Source: AC-38 sp033856025
Lineage (GTDB): Bacteria; Actinomycetota; Thermoleophilia; Solirubrobacterales; Solirubrobacteraceae
Direction: 5' to 3'
NCBI GenBank assembly: GCA_033856025.1
Contig: JAWVFQ010000004.1
Coordinates: 124,001 to 188,000, forward strand
DNA: 64,000 bases
The notes under the pieces were generated by a model that was not told where the DNA came from, searched no databases, and saw only the letters and a program-made list of their open reading frames with translations. Shown here one piece after another: positions 34,208 to 42,336 of this stretch (positions are counted from its first letter, which is position 1; the number at the start of each line of letters is the position of its first letter). The position numbers and the translations under genes were made by a program.

Positions 34208-35530
34208 CTACCAGTCGATCTTCCAGTGCAGGGCCGGCAGGCTGTCCCCGCCGTAGGGGAGCGACGGCAGCGGGTGAGGCGTCTTGTCGTCGAAGGGCGG
34301 GTAGGAGTCGGTGGGCATCGGCGGATGCTTGGCGCAGGTCCGCGAGCGGTAGTTCGGCAGGCAGGGGTTGTAGGGCTGGATCCACCAGTCGTTGCCGCGC
34401 AGGCCGAAGAAGCCGAGGGGGCTGGGGCCGGCGCGCACGCCGACGGTCTCCTGGATGTTGCTGAAGTCGTCGTGGTCCTGGTCGTCGTCGCCGTCCAGCA
34501 CGCCGTCGCCGTCCGTGTCGGCGTCCAGCCAGTCCAGCTCGGGGTAGGGCGTGGTGTAGGGCTTCTCGTCCTGGTAGATCGTGGTCCACCAGGCCAGGAC
34601 GCCGGGGCCGTTGGCCTCGACCCAGTTGCCCAGGCCGTCCTTGTCGGCGTCGCGCTCGTCGTCGCTGAGGTGCCCGTCGCCGTCGATGTCGAGCCACGGG
34701 TGAGCGGCGATCTGCGCGTCCTCGTTGAAGCTGGTCTGCTCGCCGTCGCTGTAGAGCAGGCGCGACGCGGTGGACTCCTCGGGCGTGAGCAGGCGGTGGT
34801 TGCCGTAGCGGACCCACGCGGTGTACTCCTGCGTCTGGGTCAGGCCGTCGCCGTCGTGGTCGAGCTTGGCGTCGGTGCCGTCGAGCGGGTTGGGGTAGGG
34901 CCGCTTGCCCGGGTAGGGCACGGCGCGCGAGTTGAGGTCCAGCGCGGAGTAGTACTCCCAGCCGTCCTCCATCCCGTCCCCGTCGGAGTCGGGGTTGCAG
35001 GGGTTCATCTTGAGCCGGATCTCCTCGGAGTCCGGGACGAGGTCGCCGTCGTCGTCCTCCTCGACGGAGTTGGGAATGCCGTCGTGGTCGCAGTCCCCGG
35101 AGGGGGTCGGAGCGCTGCCGTTGCCGGTGGAGGGGCCGATCAGCGGGGAGAGCCGGTTGGGCGTGAAGGCGGCGCCGAGGCGGCGGGCGAGCACGCGGAT
35201 CTTGAAGCGGGTGAACTCGACCTGGCCGCCGCGCTGGGAGAGGAACGGCTGAAGCTTGGCGGTGATCGTGATCTTGATCTTCTTGGCGGTCGCCGTGTCG
35301 GCGCTCATGAACACGGCGCGCGAGCGGGCGCGCTGGAAGACGACGACGTTCTTGAACTTGCCCGGGACGAAGTTGCGGCCCTTGATGGTGAGGATCTCTC
35401 CGACGCCGAGCTTCTTGGGCGCGATCGAGGTGACGACCGGCGCCTTGGCGCGCGCAGCGAGGCCCGACGCCGGCAGCAGGAGCAGGGCGGCGACGATGGC
35501 ACAGGCGAAGACGAGAACGCGACGAGTCAT
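34208..35530 (-). CDS. Secreted protein with IPT/TIG domain and thrombospondin type-3 calcium repeats
   Basis: 440 residues. Signal peptide (LVFACAIVAALLLLPASGLAA) at the N-terminus, then an IPT/TIG-like beta domain (~30-100: VVTSIAPKKLGVGEILTIKG). A run of aspartate-rich TSP3-like repeats with DxDxDG loops follows: DCDHDGIPN, DDDGDLVPD, DSDGDGMED, DHDGDGLTQ, DIDGDGHLS, DADKDGLGN and DADTDGDGVLDG. The C-terminus is Trp/Tyr/Pro-rich and ends in a KIDW tail. The repeats should bind calcium outside the cell; the ligand is unknown. A terminator follows the stop. Confidence 0.85.
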   Translation of the reverse strand: MTRRVLVFACAIVAALLLLPASGLAARAKAPVVTSIAPKKLGVGEILTIKGRNFVPGKFKNVVVFQRARSRAVFMSADTATAKKIKITITAKLQPFLSQRGGQVEFTRFKIRVLARRLGAAFTPNRLSPLIGPSTGNGSAPTPSGDCDHDGIPNSVEEDDDGDLVPDSEEIRLKMNPCNPDSDGDGMEDGWEYYSALDLNSRAVPYPGKRPYPNPLDGTDAKLDHDGDGLTQTQEYTAWVRYGNHRLLTPEESTASRLLYSDGEQTSFNEDAQIAAHPWLDIDGDGHLSDDERDADKDGLGNWVEANGPGVLAWWTTIYQDEKPYTTPYPELDWLDADTDGDGVLDGDDDQDHDDFSNIQETVGVRAGPSPLGFFGLRGNDWWIQPYNPCLPNYRSRTCAKHPPMPTDSYPPFDDKTPHPLPSLPYGGDSLPALHWKIDW

Positions 35531-35602
35531 GGAGCCTCGACACGCACATCGGGTGTCGGGGGGAAAACCTTGAGCGCCGGTGGGCGGTCTGGACCGGATT
35601 TC

Positions 35603-36301
35603 TCAGCCCAGGCCCTGCCCCACGGCCACGTCCGCGGGAGCGCGTTCGCGGTCGTCGGCCGCCCGGGGCAGCAGGCGGACCTCGCGGGCGAAGCTCTGCG
35701 CGGCGGCCAGGAAGACCGCCTGGCGGACGGTCACCCGCAGCGACGCGGCGACCCGAGCGGCGCCGGGCGGCCCGGCGCGGTCGCCGGCGCTGCCCGCGTC
35801 CTCGGAGACCGGCGCGGCGGCGAGCACCTCGACGTCCTCCAGCGCCAGCTCGGTCCGGCCGGGGCCGCCGCTCTCGCCCTCGCGGGTCACCACCACGTCG
35901 ACGCGGCTGCCGGGGACGACCGCGTCCGGCGAGCCGACGGCGACCACGTCGGCGACCCGCTCGCCCCGGCGCAGCGCCGGGCCGGCGGTCTCGCTCCCCA
36001 CGGCTCCGGGTTGGAGGTCCTGGCCGGCCGCGATGGCGACCGCCACGCGCAGGCCCAGGACCTCGCGCGGCGCGGCGAACCCGGCGGCCGGCGCGAAACG
36101 GGCGGGCACGAGGCGCACCGCGATGTCCCGCGGTCCCAGCTGGGCCCCCGCCCTGACCGCCCGGCGGGCCATGACGACAGGAACGGGTCGCCCCAGCCGG
36201 CGCTCCAGCGCCGCCTCCCGCCGTCCCACATCAGCCGCCGCGAGGCCGCCGAGCACCAGCGCCAGGCCCAGCAGCAGCACTCCCCTGCGCCGCCGGCTCA
36301 T
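35603..36301 (-). CDS. cpaB: CpaB/SAF-domain protein (Flp pilus assembly)
   Basis: 232 residues. Membrane helix near the N-terminus (GVLLLGLALVLGGLAAADV), then an SAF domain (VPVVMARRAVRAGAQLGPRDIAVRL, AAPREVLGLRVAVAIAAGQDL) with the PGSRVDVVVT and LALEDVEVLA strands of CpaB. CpaB proteins sit outside the membrane and help Flp/Tad pilus assembly through the secretin or outer parts. tadA-B-C lie 11 kb away, so the pilus genes are split. The stop is 72 bases past the thrombospondin gene start. Confidence 0.75.
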   Translation of the reverse strand: MSRRRRGVLLLGLALVLGGLAAADVGRREAALERRLGRPVPVVMARRAVRAGAQLGPRDIAVRLVPARFAPAAGFAAPREVLGLRVAVAIAAGQDLQPGAVGSETAGPALRRGERVADVVAVGSPDAVVPGSRVDVVVTREGESGGPGRTELALEDVEVLAAAPVSEDAGSAGDRAGPPGAARVAASLRVTVRQAVFLAAAQSFAREVRLLPRAADDRERAPADVAVGQGLG

Positions 36302-36330
36302 CGGCCTCTCGGACCCACGCTGAAGCGGCC

Positions 36331-37065
36331 TCAGACCGCTTGCCCGTTGGACCCCGCGGCCGGATCGGCCCGGGGCAGCTCCAGCGCGAGGCGGGCTCCA
36401 CCGGGCGAGGGGGCGGAGCTGAGCCGGCCGCCGTGGCGCGCCGCGATGTCCGCGGCTATCGCGAGACCTCTCCCCCGCCGGCCCTGTCCGCCGCGAGCGC
36501 GGCGGGCCAGGTCGGGGACGGGGGCCGGCAGGCCGGGGCCGTCGTCGGAGACCTCGATCCGGACCCGCCGGGCGTCGCTGCGCGCGACCACGTCGACCGT
36601 CCGCCCGCCGTGCTCGATGGCGTTGGCCACCAGGTTCCCGCAGGCCTGGGCGAGCCGGACCCGGTCGCCGCGCACCAGCGCCCGCTCGCCGGGAGGGTCC
36701 AGGCGCAGGGCGACCCCGGCCGCCACGGCCGCCGGCGCCCACGCCGCCGCCGCCTCGCGCATGAGCGCCGCGACGTCCACCGGCTCGCGGCGGTCGCGGG
36801 CCCGGCGGCCCACCCGCGCGGCGTGCAGGTCCTCCAGCGCCAGGCCGGCGCGGCGCAGCTCGAGATCGATCGCCGTCACCCGCGCCCGCGTCCCGGGCTG
36901 GCCGACCAGGTGCAGGGCGAGCCGCGCGGCCTGCAGCGGGCCGCGGACCTCGTGGCAGGCCCGCGCCACCAGTTCGGCCCGGCGCGCGGACTCCCGCCGC
37001 ATCACGACGAGGGCCGCGACACCGGCCGCCGCCCCGAGCCACCCGGTGAGCGCGAGCGCGGTCAC
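36331..37065 (-). CDS. Sensor histidine kinase (short, no obvious sensor domain)
   Basis: 244 residues. One N-terminal helix (ALALTGWLGAAAGVAALVVM), then DHp with the phospho-acceptor His in ELVARACHEVRGPLQAARLAL. The catalytic domain has N-box ACGNLVANAIEHGG, G1 VSDDGPGLPAP and G2 RRGRGLAIAADIAARHGG. Only a few residues could lie outside the membrane, so signal sensing is probably in the membrane or cytoplasm, or by a partner. The GTG start overlaps the response-regulator stop (GTGA). The regulator gene comes first in the operon. Confidence 0.85.
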   Translation of the reverse strand: MTALALTGWLGAAAGVAALVVMRRESARRAELVARACHEVRGPLQAARLALHLVGQPGTRARVTAIDLELRRAGLALEDLHAARVGRRARDRREPVDVAALMREAAAAWAPAAVAAGVALRLDPPGERALVRGDRVRLAQACGNLVANAIEHGGRTVDVVARSDARRVRIEVSDDGPGLPAPVPDLARRARGGQGRRGRGLAIAADIAARHGGRLSSAPSPGGARLALELPRADPAAGSNGQAV

Positions 37066-37808
37066 GACGCCGCGGCCTCCAGCGGGAGCTCGTCCATCAT
37101 CAGCCCGTCGACCAGGCGGTACCCGACGCCCCACACGTTGAGGATGAACCGGTCGCCGTCGCGCGCGAGCTTGTGGCGCAGGCGGCAGGCGTGGCTGTCC
37201 AGGGTGCGCGTCGACCCCATCGACCGAAAGCCCCAGACGGTTCGAAGCAGCTCCTCCTTGGTGAAGACGCGCGTCGGGTCGCTGGCCAGGGCCCGCAGCA
37301 GCGCGAATTCCTTTTGCGACAGCTCGATCCGCCGGCCGCGCAGGAGCACCTCGCGCGAGGCGGGGTCCACCTCGAGGTCGCCCACCCGGAACCGTCCCCG
37401 CCGCGGCCGGCGCGCGGTGCGCTTCAACAGCGCGGCGATGCGCAGCCGCAGCTCGGGATATCCGAAGGGCTTGACCACGTAGTCGTCCGCCCCGCGCTCG
37501 AAGCCGCGGACGCGGTCGAGCTCGCTGCCTCGCCCCGACAGGACGAGCAGCGGCACCTCCGGGTTCAGCCGCGTCGCCACCCCGTCGGCCGCCCGAACGC
37601 GGTCTACCAGCGCCAGCCCGTCCGCGTCCGGAAGCCCGAGGTCGATCAGCGCGAGGTCGGGGTACTTGCGCTCCAGCAGCCGCAACCCGTCACGCGCGCA
37701 GTCGGCGACGAGCACCTCGTAGCCGTCCGCGGTCAGGTTGTCGGCGAGGAACCGCCGCGTCGCGGCATCGTCCTCCACCACCAGGATCGTCGAGCGTTCC
37801 TCGTTCAT
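37062..37808 (-). CDS. OmpR/PhoB-family response regulator
   Basis: 248 residues. Receiver domain with TILVVEDDAATRRFL (acidic pair), phospho-acceptor in LALIDLGLPDADG, and PFGYPELRLRIAALLKR containing the Lys switch of VVKPFG. The C-terminal winged helix has LLRALASDPTRVFTKEELL and RTLDSHACRLRHKL. The chosen ATG at 37808 gives the normal N-terminus; an upstream in-frame start would add 17 residues of intergenic character. Partner of the histidine kinase. Its neighbour cpaB suggests, but does not show, control of the pilus. Confidence 0.9.
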   Translation of the reverse strand: MNEERSTILVVEDDAATRRFLADNLTADGYEVLVADCARDGLRLLERKYPDLALIDLGLPDADGLALVDRVRAADGVATRLNPEVPLLVLSGRGSELDRVRGFERGADDYVVKPFGYPELRLRIAALLKRTARRPRRGRFRVGDLEVDPASREVLLRGRRIELSQKEFALLRALASDPTRVFTKEELLRTVWGFRSMGSTRTLDSHACRLRHKLARDGDRFILNVWGVGYRLVDGLMMDELPLEAAAS

Positions 37809-37813
37809 GCCCG

Positions 37814-37819
37814 TGCCTA
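37814..37819 (-). promoter_or_regulatory. Candidate -10 hexamer TAGGCA (or GATAGG)
   Basis: In the minus strand GGATAGGCACGGGC precedes the response-regulator ATG. TAGGCA ends 5 bases upstream; the overlapping GATAGG ends 7. Confidence 0.35.
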
Positions 37820-37892
37820 TCCGGACGACCGCACAACCTCGCCCCCCTCCACCCTCCAACCTCCGCCACGGGGGCGCGTTCCTACCCCTGAG

Positions 37893-38054
37893 ATGTCACG
37901 CTCCCAGGCCGCACTCGAACGCGCCCTCATCGCTCGCGCCAACGCGCGGCACCGGCGCGTGGTGGCGGGGCTGAACCGGCGTCAGCTGCTGGAGATCGCG
38001 GCGCGCAGGAAGGTCAGCGCTGCTGACGAGAAGGACGCACGAGGACCTCGTTGA
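37893..38054 (+). CDS. Possible small basic protein
   Basis: 53 codons: a helical, Arg/Ala-rich sequence (ALERALIARANARHRRVVAG, LNRRQLLEIAARRKVSAAD). It begins with an ATG preceded by CCCTGAG rather than a good ribosome site, and overlaps the 3' end of the convergent SDR gene by 41 bases. The amphipathic helix pattern makes it plausible, but chance cannot be excluded in such GC-rich DNA. Confidence 0.25.
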   Translation: MSRSQAALERALIARANARHRRVVAGLNRRQLLEIAARRKVSAADEKDARGPR

Positions 38055-38757
38055 TGGCCACGTGCTCCGGCTGCCCGACGACGTAGAGGATCGCGCGGGC
38101 GATGTCGTCGGCGGCCAGCGGCGTGCCGACCTGCTCCTTCATCTTCTCGGCCGACTCGATGACCACGGGGTTCTTGTTGTGGTCGAGCAGCTCGGTCTCC
38201 ACCATCCCCGGTTCGACGACCGACACGCGCACGCCGACGTGAAGCGCCTCCTGGCGCAGCCCCTCGCTGAACCCGTTGACGCCCCACTTCGTCAGGTTGT
38301 AGACGGCCGAGCCCAGCGAGGCGACCCGCCCGGCCACCGACGAGATGTTCACGATGTCGCCGCCTCCGGTGTCGCGCATGATCGGGAGCGCCGCGTGCGT
38401 GCAGTAGAGGAGGCCGAGGAGGTTGACCTCGACCATCTGGCGCCACTCGTCGAGGTCCGCGCCCTGGACCGGCCCGAGCAGCATCACGCCCGCGTTGTTG
38501 ACCAGGATGTCCAGGCCACCGAGCTCATCTCGCGTGCGCTCGACGAACGCGCGCGCCTGGTCCTCCTGCGTGACGTCGGTCGGGACGGCCAGCGCGCGAC
38601 CGGAGATCCGCCCGGCCAGGTCCTCCAGCCGGTCCTCCCGGCGACCCGCCAGCGCCACGCTGGCCCCCGCTCCGGCCAGCGCCAGGGCGGTCGCCTCGCC
38701 GATGCCCGAGGTCGCCCCCGTGATCGCCGCCACCTTGCCCGAGAGGTCGAAGTCCAT
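38014..38757 (-). CDS. Short-chain dehydrogenase/reductase
   Basis: 247 residues. Classical SDR: cofactor loop AAITGATSGIGEATALALA, DILVNNAGVMLLGPV, catalytic Ser in NISSVAGRVASLG and the Tyr-x3-Lys in SAVYNLTKWGVNGFS. The RREDRLEDLAG segment after the second strand favours NADP(H). Substrate unknown; closest in feel to the YdfG-like serine dehydrogenase/clavaldehyde-type SDRs. TAGGCT lies 9 bases before the ATG. Confidence 0.88.
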   Translation of the reverse strand: MDFDLSGKVAAITGATSGIGEATALALAGAGASVALAGRREDRLEDLAGRISGRALAVPTDVTQEDQARAFVERTRDELGGLDILVNNAGVMLLGPVQGADLDEWRQMVEVNLLGLLYCTHAALPIMRDTGGGDIVNISSVAGRVASLGSAVYNLTKWGVNGFSEGLRQEALHVGVRVSVVEPGMVETELLDHNKNPVVIESAEKMKEQVGTPLAADDIARAILYVVGQPEHVAINEVLVRPSRQQR

Positions 38758-38766
38758 GCTCTTTCG

Positions 38767-38772
38767 AGCCTA
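38767..38772 (-). promoter_or_regulatory. Candidate -10 hexamer TAGGCT (SDR gene)
   Basis: Minus-strand TAGGCT ends 9 bases before the ATG at 38757. Confidence 0.35.
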
Positions 38773-38817
38773 CTGCAACTTCGTATTCAGCCCGCGCGCC
38801 CGGGCAGGGTTCGGGCA

Positions 38818-38823
38818 TATGAT
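38818..38823 (+). promoter_or_regulatory. Candidate -10 hexamer TATGAT
   Basis: TATGAT (5/6 to consensus) lies 36 bases before the ATG at 38860, leaving room for a leader with GAGGG as a distant ribosome site. No -35 match seen. Confidence 0.3.
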
Positions 38824-38859
38824 CGCGACGCTTCGCCTGGGAGGGCGGCCGGCATCGAA

Positions 38860-39324
38860 ATGGACACTGCGCGTCGCGGCAACTACGACTCCGGACAGGA
38901 CTTCGTGCTCGAGTACGGGGAGCTTCGCTTCACGTTCAACGAGCGCGACTTCGGCGAGCGCTGCGAGCAGGCGGCGCTGAAGCTGGGCTTCGTCGACGGG
39001 CGCCTGGCCGAGCCGGAGATGGAGGACCTGGTCAATCTCGTCGTCAACGGCGAGGTCCACGATCCGGCGTCTCCCCTGGGCGAGCACGTCAACGACTGCT
39101 GGCCCGACCTCGTCGGCCCGGCGGAGCGCTCGCTCGTCCACTGGCTGCGCCGCCTGGTCTTCCGCAGCGCCTGGCTCGACCAGCGCGTCAAGGAGGGCGA
39201 GCTCGACGTCGCCTACGACCACGACACGCTCAGCTTCGCCTACATCCAGCCCGATCGCGACGGCGAGCCGATCGAGCTGGCGCCCGAGCCCTCCTGGGAC
39301 CGGGTCGCGTACGTGCCACGCTAG
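38860..39324 (+). CDS. Conserved-looking hypothetical acidic protein
   Basis: 154 residues, acidic (pI clearly low), no signal peptide or membrane helix. Mixed alpha/beta sequence with FVLEYGELRFTFNERDFGERCEQAALKLG near the start (two fragments as landmarks), DLVNLVVNGEVHDP and SAWLDQRVKEGELDVAYD. No family was recognised. The stop overlaps the convergent tetR stop by four bases. Confidence 0.6.
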   Translation: MDTARRGNYDSGQDFVLEYGELRFTFNERDFGERCEQAALKLGFVDGRLAEPEMEDLVNLVVNGEVHDPASPLGEHVNDCWPDLVGPAERSLVHWLRRLVFRSAWLDQRVKEGELDVAYDHDTLSFAYIQPDRDGEPIELAPEPSWDRVAYVPR

Positions 39325-39962
39325 CCGCCGCGCGCGGCGTCCATCCCCCGCAACAGGTAGACGACCAGCTGCCCGAGCAGCTCGTCCGAGACGGCGGCGG
39401 GATCGGTGATGCGCTGGACGGCGAGGCCGTGCGTCAGCGCGGTGATGGCGAGCGCCGCCTCCTGGGGCGGGAGCTCCAGCTCGGTCCCCTGGCGCACCAG
39501 TGCCTCGCCAAACGCGCGCCGCAGGCGGCGGGAGCGCTTGCGGAACTCGCGGCGGAAGCCGGGCGTGCGCGCCGCGTGGGCCACGAACTCGAAGAACATG
39601 GCCCACTCGCGCGGGTCGTCGATGTCGCGGACACCCTCGCGGGCGACAGCCCGCACCTGGTCCTCCCCCCGGCCCGGGTCGCTCCCGCCGAAGGACGCCT
39701 CCACGGCGGCTATCCGCGCCTCGATGCGCTGGTCGAACAGCGCGAGGAACAGGTCCTCCTTGTTGCGGAAGTTGTAGTAGAGCGCGCCGTTGGAGAGCCC
39801 GGACTCGGCGGCGATCTCCTCCACGGTCGCGCCGTGGTAGCCGCGCTCCGAGAACACCTTCAGCGCCGCGTCGAGCAGCCGGCGGCGGTTGGCGGCGCGC
39901 TTCTCGGCGCGGGTGGCGCCTTGACGGCGTTCCCGGCCGCTGGTACTAATTGGAGCAGGCAC
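39321..39962 (-). CDS. TetR/AcrR-family repressor
   Basis: 213 residues from a GTG. HTH at ~26-65: RLLDAALKVFSERGYHGATV, EEIAAESGLSNGALYYNFRNKEDLF, the standard TetR_N signature. The C-terminal ligand domain (EWAMFFEFVAHAARTPGFR, LAITALTHGLAVQRITDP) resembles TetR_C_6/BetI-like regulators. An inverted repeat covers its own start codon and faces the divergent secreted-protein operon, so it probably controls itself and that operon. Ligand unknown. Confidence 0.9.
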   Translation of the reverse strand: MPAPISTSGRERRQGATRAEKRAANRRRLLDAALKVFSERGYHGATVEEIAAESGLSNGALYYNFRNKEDLFLALFDQRIEARIAAVEASFGGSDPGRGEDQVRAVAREGVRDIDDPREWAMFFEFVAHAARTPGFRREFRKRSRRLRRAFGEALVRQGTELELPPQEAALAITALTHGLAVQRITDPAAVSDELLGQLVVYLLRGMDAARGG

Positions 39963-39982
39963 TCTGTTTAGAGTAGCTGCTC
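39953..39982. promoter_or_regulatory. Operator palindrome overlapping the tetR start
   Basis: Arms GAGCAGGCACTCT and AGAGTAGCTGCTC pair in 11 of 13 positions around a GTTT centre. The palindrome spans the tetR GTG (39960-39962) and ends 27 bases before the divergent ATG, so one bound dimer could block both genes. Confidence 0.6.
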
Positions 39983-40009
39983 TGACAGACGGAAGACGGG
40001 AAGGCTGGG

Positions 40010-40819
40010 ATGAGGCGCACGCTCGGCAGTCTGATGGTGGCGGCGGCGGTGGCCGCGGGGACCCTCGCGCCCGGCGCGTCCGCCGCGGGCCCGCGCTTCG
40101 AGTTCGCCTTCGCCGACACGGCGCCGGGCCGGGCCACCACCGGCCAGGTCCACGTGGTGTTCCCCACCGACGCGCAGGGGCGCCCGCGTCGGCTCGCGGG
40201 CCTGGACTTCAAGTTCCCGGTGGGGACGGAGATCGACCGCGGCGTCGCGCCGGTGTGCGGCGCGACCGACGACGAGATCGACCGGTCGGGAGCCGGCGCC
40301 TGCCCGGCCGCCACGCAGGTGGGCCACGGGGAGGCAACCGCCGCCACGGGGTTCGGAGCGCCGGTCGACCCTTTCCCCTCGGACGCGCACACGTTCAACA
40401 CGCGGAGCGGCACGGTCAACGTCTTCACCCCGCCGGGACTGGCCGCGCCCGCGGTCTGGCGGACGCGGCAGCGCTACGAGGGCCTCTGGGTACGCGATGA
40501 GTTCCCTCCGCCCCCGGCCGGCTTCCCGCCGCCCGACGGGAGGTCGCTGCCGCTGGAGGCGCGCTTCACGCTCGACCGGCGTTCCGGCGCGCGGTCCTGG
40601 CTGACGACTCCGGCCGGCTGCCCCGCCGGCGGTACCTGGACGGCCCGGGTCGTCCTCACGTACGCCGCGGGCGGTTCGGACACGGCACGCGCGACGACGC
40701 CCTGCACGCGCCCGGCGGCGAACCGGCCGTCGCGGGCGCGCCGCCGCGTGTGCCGCCGCGCCAACCGGCGCCACGGGCGCGGACGTCACCGCGCGTGCCG
40801 CCGGGGCGCTCGCCGGTGA
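40010..40819 (+). CDS. Secreted protein with Arg-rich tail, unknown
   Basis: 269 residues. Signal peptide (LGSLMVAAAVAAGTLAPGASAAG), then a beta-rich domain with RATTGQVHVVFPTDAQGRPR, GLDFKFPVGTEIDRGVAPVC and LEARFTLDRRSGARSWLTTP. Four or five cysteines are spaced for disulfides (VAPVCGA, GACPAA, AGCPAG, TPCTR). The last ~30 residues are almost all Arg, plus His, Gly, Cys and Ala. GGAAGG about 8 bases before the ATG. Under the adjacent TetR operator; co-transcribed with the next gene (GTGA overlap). Confidence 0.75.
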   Translation: MRRTLGSLMVAAAVAAGTLAPGASAAGPRFEFAFADTAPGRATTGQVHVVFPTDAQGRPRRLAGLDFKFPVGTEIDRGVAPVCGATDDEIDRSGAGACPAATQVGHGEATAATGFGAPVDPFPSDAHTFNTRSGTVNVFTPPGLAAPAVWRTRQRYEGLWVRDEFPPPPAGFPPPDGRSLPLEARFTLDRRSGARSWLTTPAGCPAGGTWTARVVLTYAAGGSDTARATTPCTRPAANRPSRARRRVCRRANRRHGRGRHRACRRGARR

Positions 40820-41454
40820 GCGCGCGACTGCTCGTCCTGGGCGCCACCGGGCGAACGGGCCGCGAGCTCGTCGCTCAGGCGCGCGAGCGCGGGCACGACG
40901 TGACGGTCCTGGTCCGCGACCCGGGAAGGCTCGACCCGGCCCCCTCCGGTGTCCGCGTGGTCACCGGCGGCCTGGCCGACCCGGCCGCGCTGGACGACGC
41001 GCTGGAAGGCCGCGACGCGGTGCTCTGCGCGCTGGGCCCGCGCTCCCCCGCCGCCCTCCTGCGCTGCCGCCTCATGCGCGACTCGATGGATGCCCTGCTC
41101 CCCGCCATGGAGCGCCGGGGCGCGCGGCGCCTCGTCCTGCTCTCCGCGCTGGGGGCCGGCCGCAGCGCCGCGGTCGCGCCACGACCGCTGCGCCTGGCCT
41201 TCCGCACGCTGCTGCGGACGGTGGGGCGCGACAAGGCGGCGTCCGAGGAGGCGATCCGGGCCAGCGCCGTGGACTGGACGATCGTCTACCCGCCGGCGCT
41301 GACCGACGGTCCGCGCACCGGCCGGCTGCGGACGGGCGACGACCTGCACCTGCGCGGCGTACCGAAGGTGAGCCGCGCCGACCTGGCCGACTTCATGCTC
41401 TCCCAGGTCGAGAACGCCGCGTTCAGCCGCCGCGACGCCATCGTCAGCGCCTAG
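40816..41454 (+). CDS. NAD(P)-binding oxidoreductase (NmrA/SDR-like)
   Basis: 212 residues from a GTG overlapping the previous stop. Rossmann start RLLVLGATGRTGRELVAQARERG (a landmark in two overlapping pieces), VTVLVRDPGRL, ALDDALEGRDAVLCALGP, RRLVLLSALGAG and DWTIVYPPALTDGP are typical of the NAD(P)H-binding PF13460 family of atypical SDRs. These lack the Tyr-x3-Lys site; roles range from quinone reduction to redox sensing. Convergent with the next gene; the stops touch. Confidence 0.85.
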   Translation: MSARLLVLGATGRTGRELVAQARERGHDVTVLVRDPGRLDPAPSGVRVVTGGLADPAALDDALEGRDAVLCALGPRSPAALLRCRLMRDSMDALLPAMERRGARRLVLLSALGAGRSAAVAPRPLRLAFRTLLRTVGRDKAASEEAIRASAVDWTIVYPPALTDGPRTGRLRTGDDLHLRGVPKVSRADLADFMLSQVENAAFSRRDAIVSA

Positions 41455-42336
41455 TCAGGGCGACAGCCGCGCGAAGACGTCCAGCGCCGCGCGCTGGTTC
41501 TCCGGGTGCTGGTGGAAGCCGCCGTGGGAGGAGCGCGGGTCGGCGATGAAGCGGTCGACCGTCCCCCCGCGCGCCCGGATCAGCGTGCGCGTGCGGCGCA
41601 TGATCGGGCAGCCCGTGAGGGTGGGATCGGGGTCGCGCCCCCCGCAGAACAGGACCCAGTGGGTCCCGGCCAGCGGCCGCGGGCCCAGGCCGCCGCCGAA
41701 CACCGCCCGGTACATCGGCAGCGGCGGCCGCGCGCCGCCCGCGTCGCCGATCGACAGCGCGAACACGCGCGAGGCGCGGCGGTCCAGCGCGGCCACCCCG
41801 TAGATGCGCGGGGCGGCGCTCGAGTAGCCGTGCAGCACGGCGTCTCCCGGCGCGATCCCGGCGCGGCGCAGCAGCGTCCGCGCCTGCGCGTACATCTGTC
41901 CGGGCGTGTAGGAGTCACGGCTCGTACGGCCCAGGCGCCAGTGGATCGCGATCAGCGTGTAGCCGCGGCGCGCCGCCTCGGCCTGGAACTGCGAGAACCC
42001 GTCGAACGCGGTGCTCAGGTAGCCGTGGAAGGTCACGATCGCGTTGCCGCCGCGCGCGCCCGGCCGCGACTGGACGTAGAAGGAGCGCCCGTCGGGCGTG
42101 GGCGCGACCCGCGCGCCGGCCGCTCGCGCCGCGCGGTAGGCCTGCGGCGACTGCAGCCGCGCGCGGGTGAGGATCGCGCTCGAGCTGGCCGGTCCGGCCA
42201 CGGGTGAGGCCTTCGCGTCGACGGGCTTGGGATCGGCCGCGGCGCCCAGCGCCACCCCGCCCGCGCCGGCCGCCATGGCGGCGACGACCAATGCGGCGGC
42301 GACGCCGCGGGTCAGGCCCCGGTCGCCCCCCGTCAT
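41455..42336 (-). CDS. Exported alpha/beta-hydrolase-like protein
   Basis: 293 residues. N-terminal export helix (GVAAALVVAAMAAGAGGVALG, ~12-32) followed by an alpha/beta-hydrolase pattern: NAIVTFHGYLSTAFDG (oxyanion HG), GDAVLHGYSSAAPRIYG with the nucleophile-elbow-like G-Y-S-S-A, and a late HG in DPRSSHGGFHQHP. Acid residue not certain. Substrate unknown. ATGA overlap with the upstream acyltransferase, so it may act on the same extracytoplasmic glycan or lipid. Confidence 0.7.
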   Translation of the reverse strand: MTGGDRGLTRGVAAALVVAAMAAGAGGVALGAAADPKPVDAKASPVAGPASSSAILTRARLQSPQAYRAARAAGARVAPTPDGRSFYVQSRPGARGGNAIVTFHGYLSTAFDGFSQFQAEAARRGYTLIAIHWRLGRTSRDSYTPGQMYAQARTLLRRAGIAPGDAVLHGYSSAAPRIYGVAALDRRASRVFALSIGDAGGARPPLPMYRAVFGGGLGPRPLAGTHWVLFCGGRDPDPTLTGCPIMRRTRTLIRARGGTVDRFIADPRSSHGGFHQHPENQRAALDVFARLSP

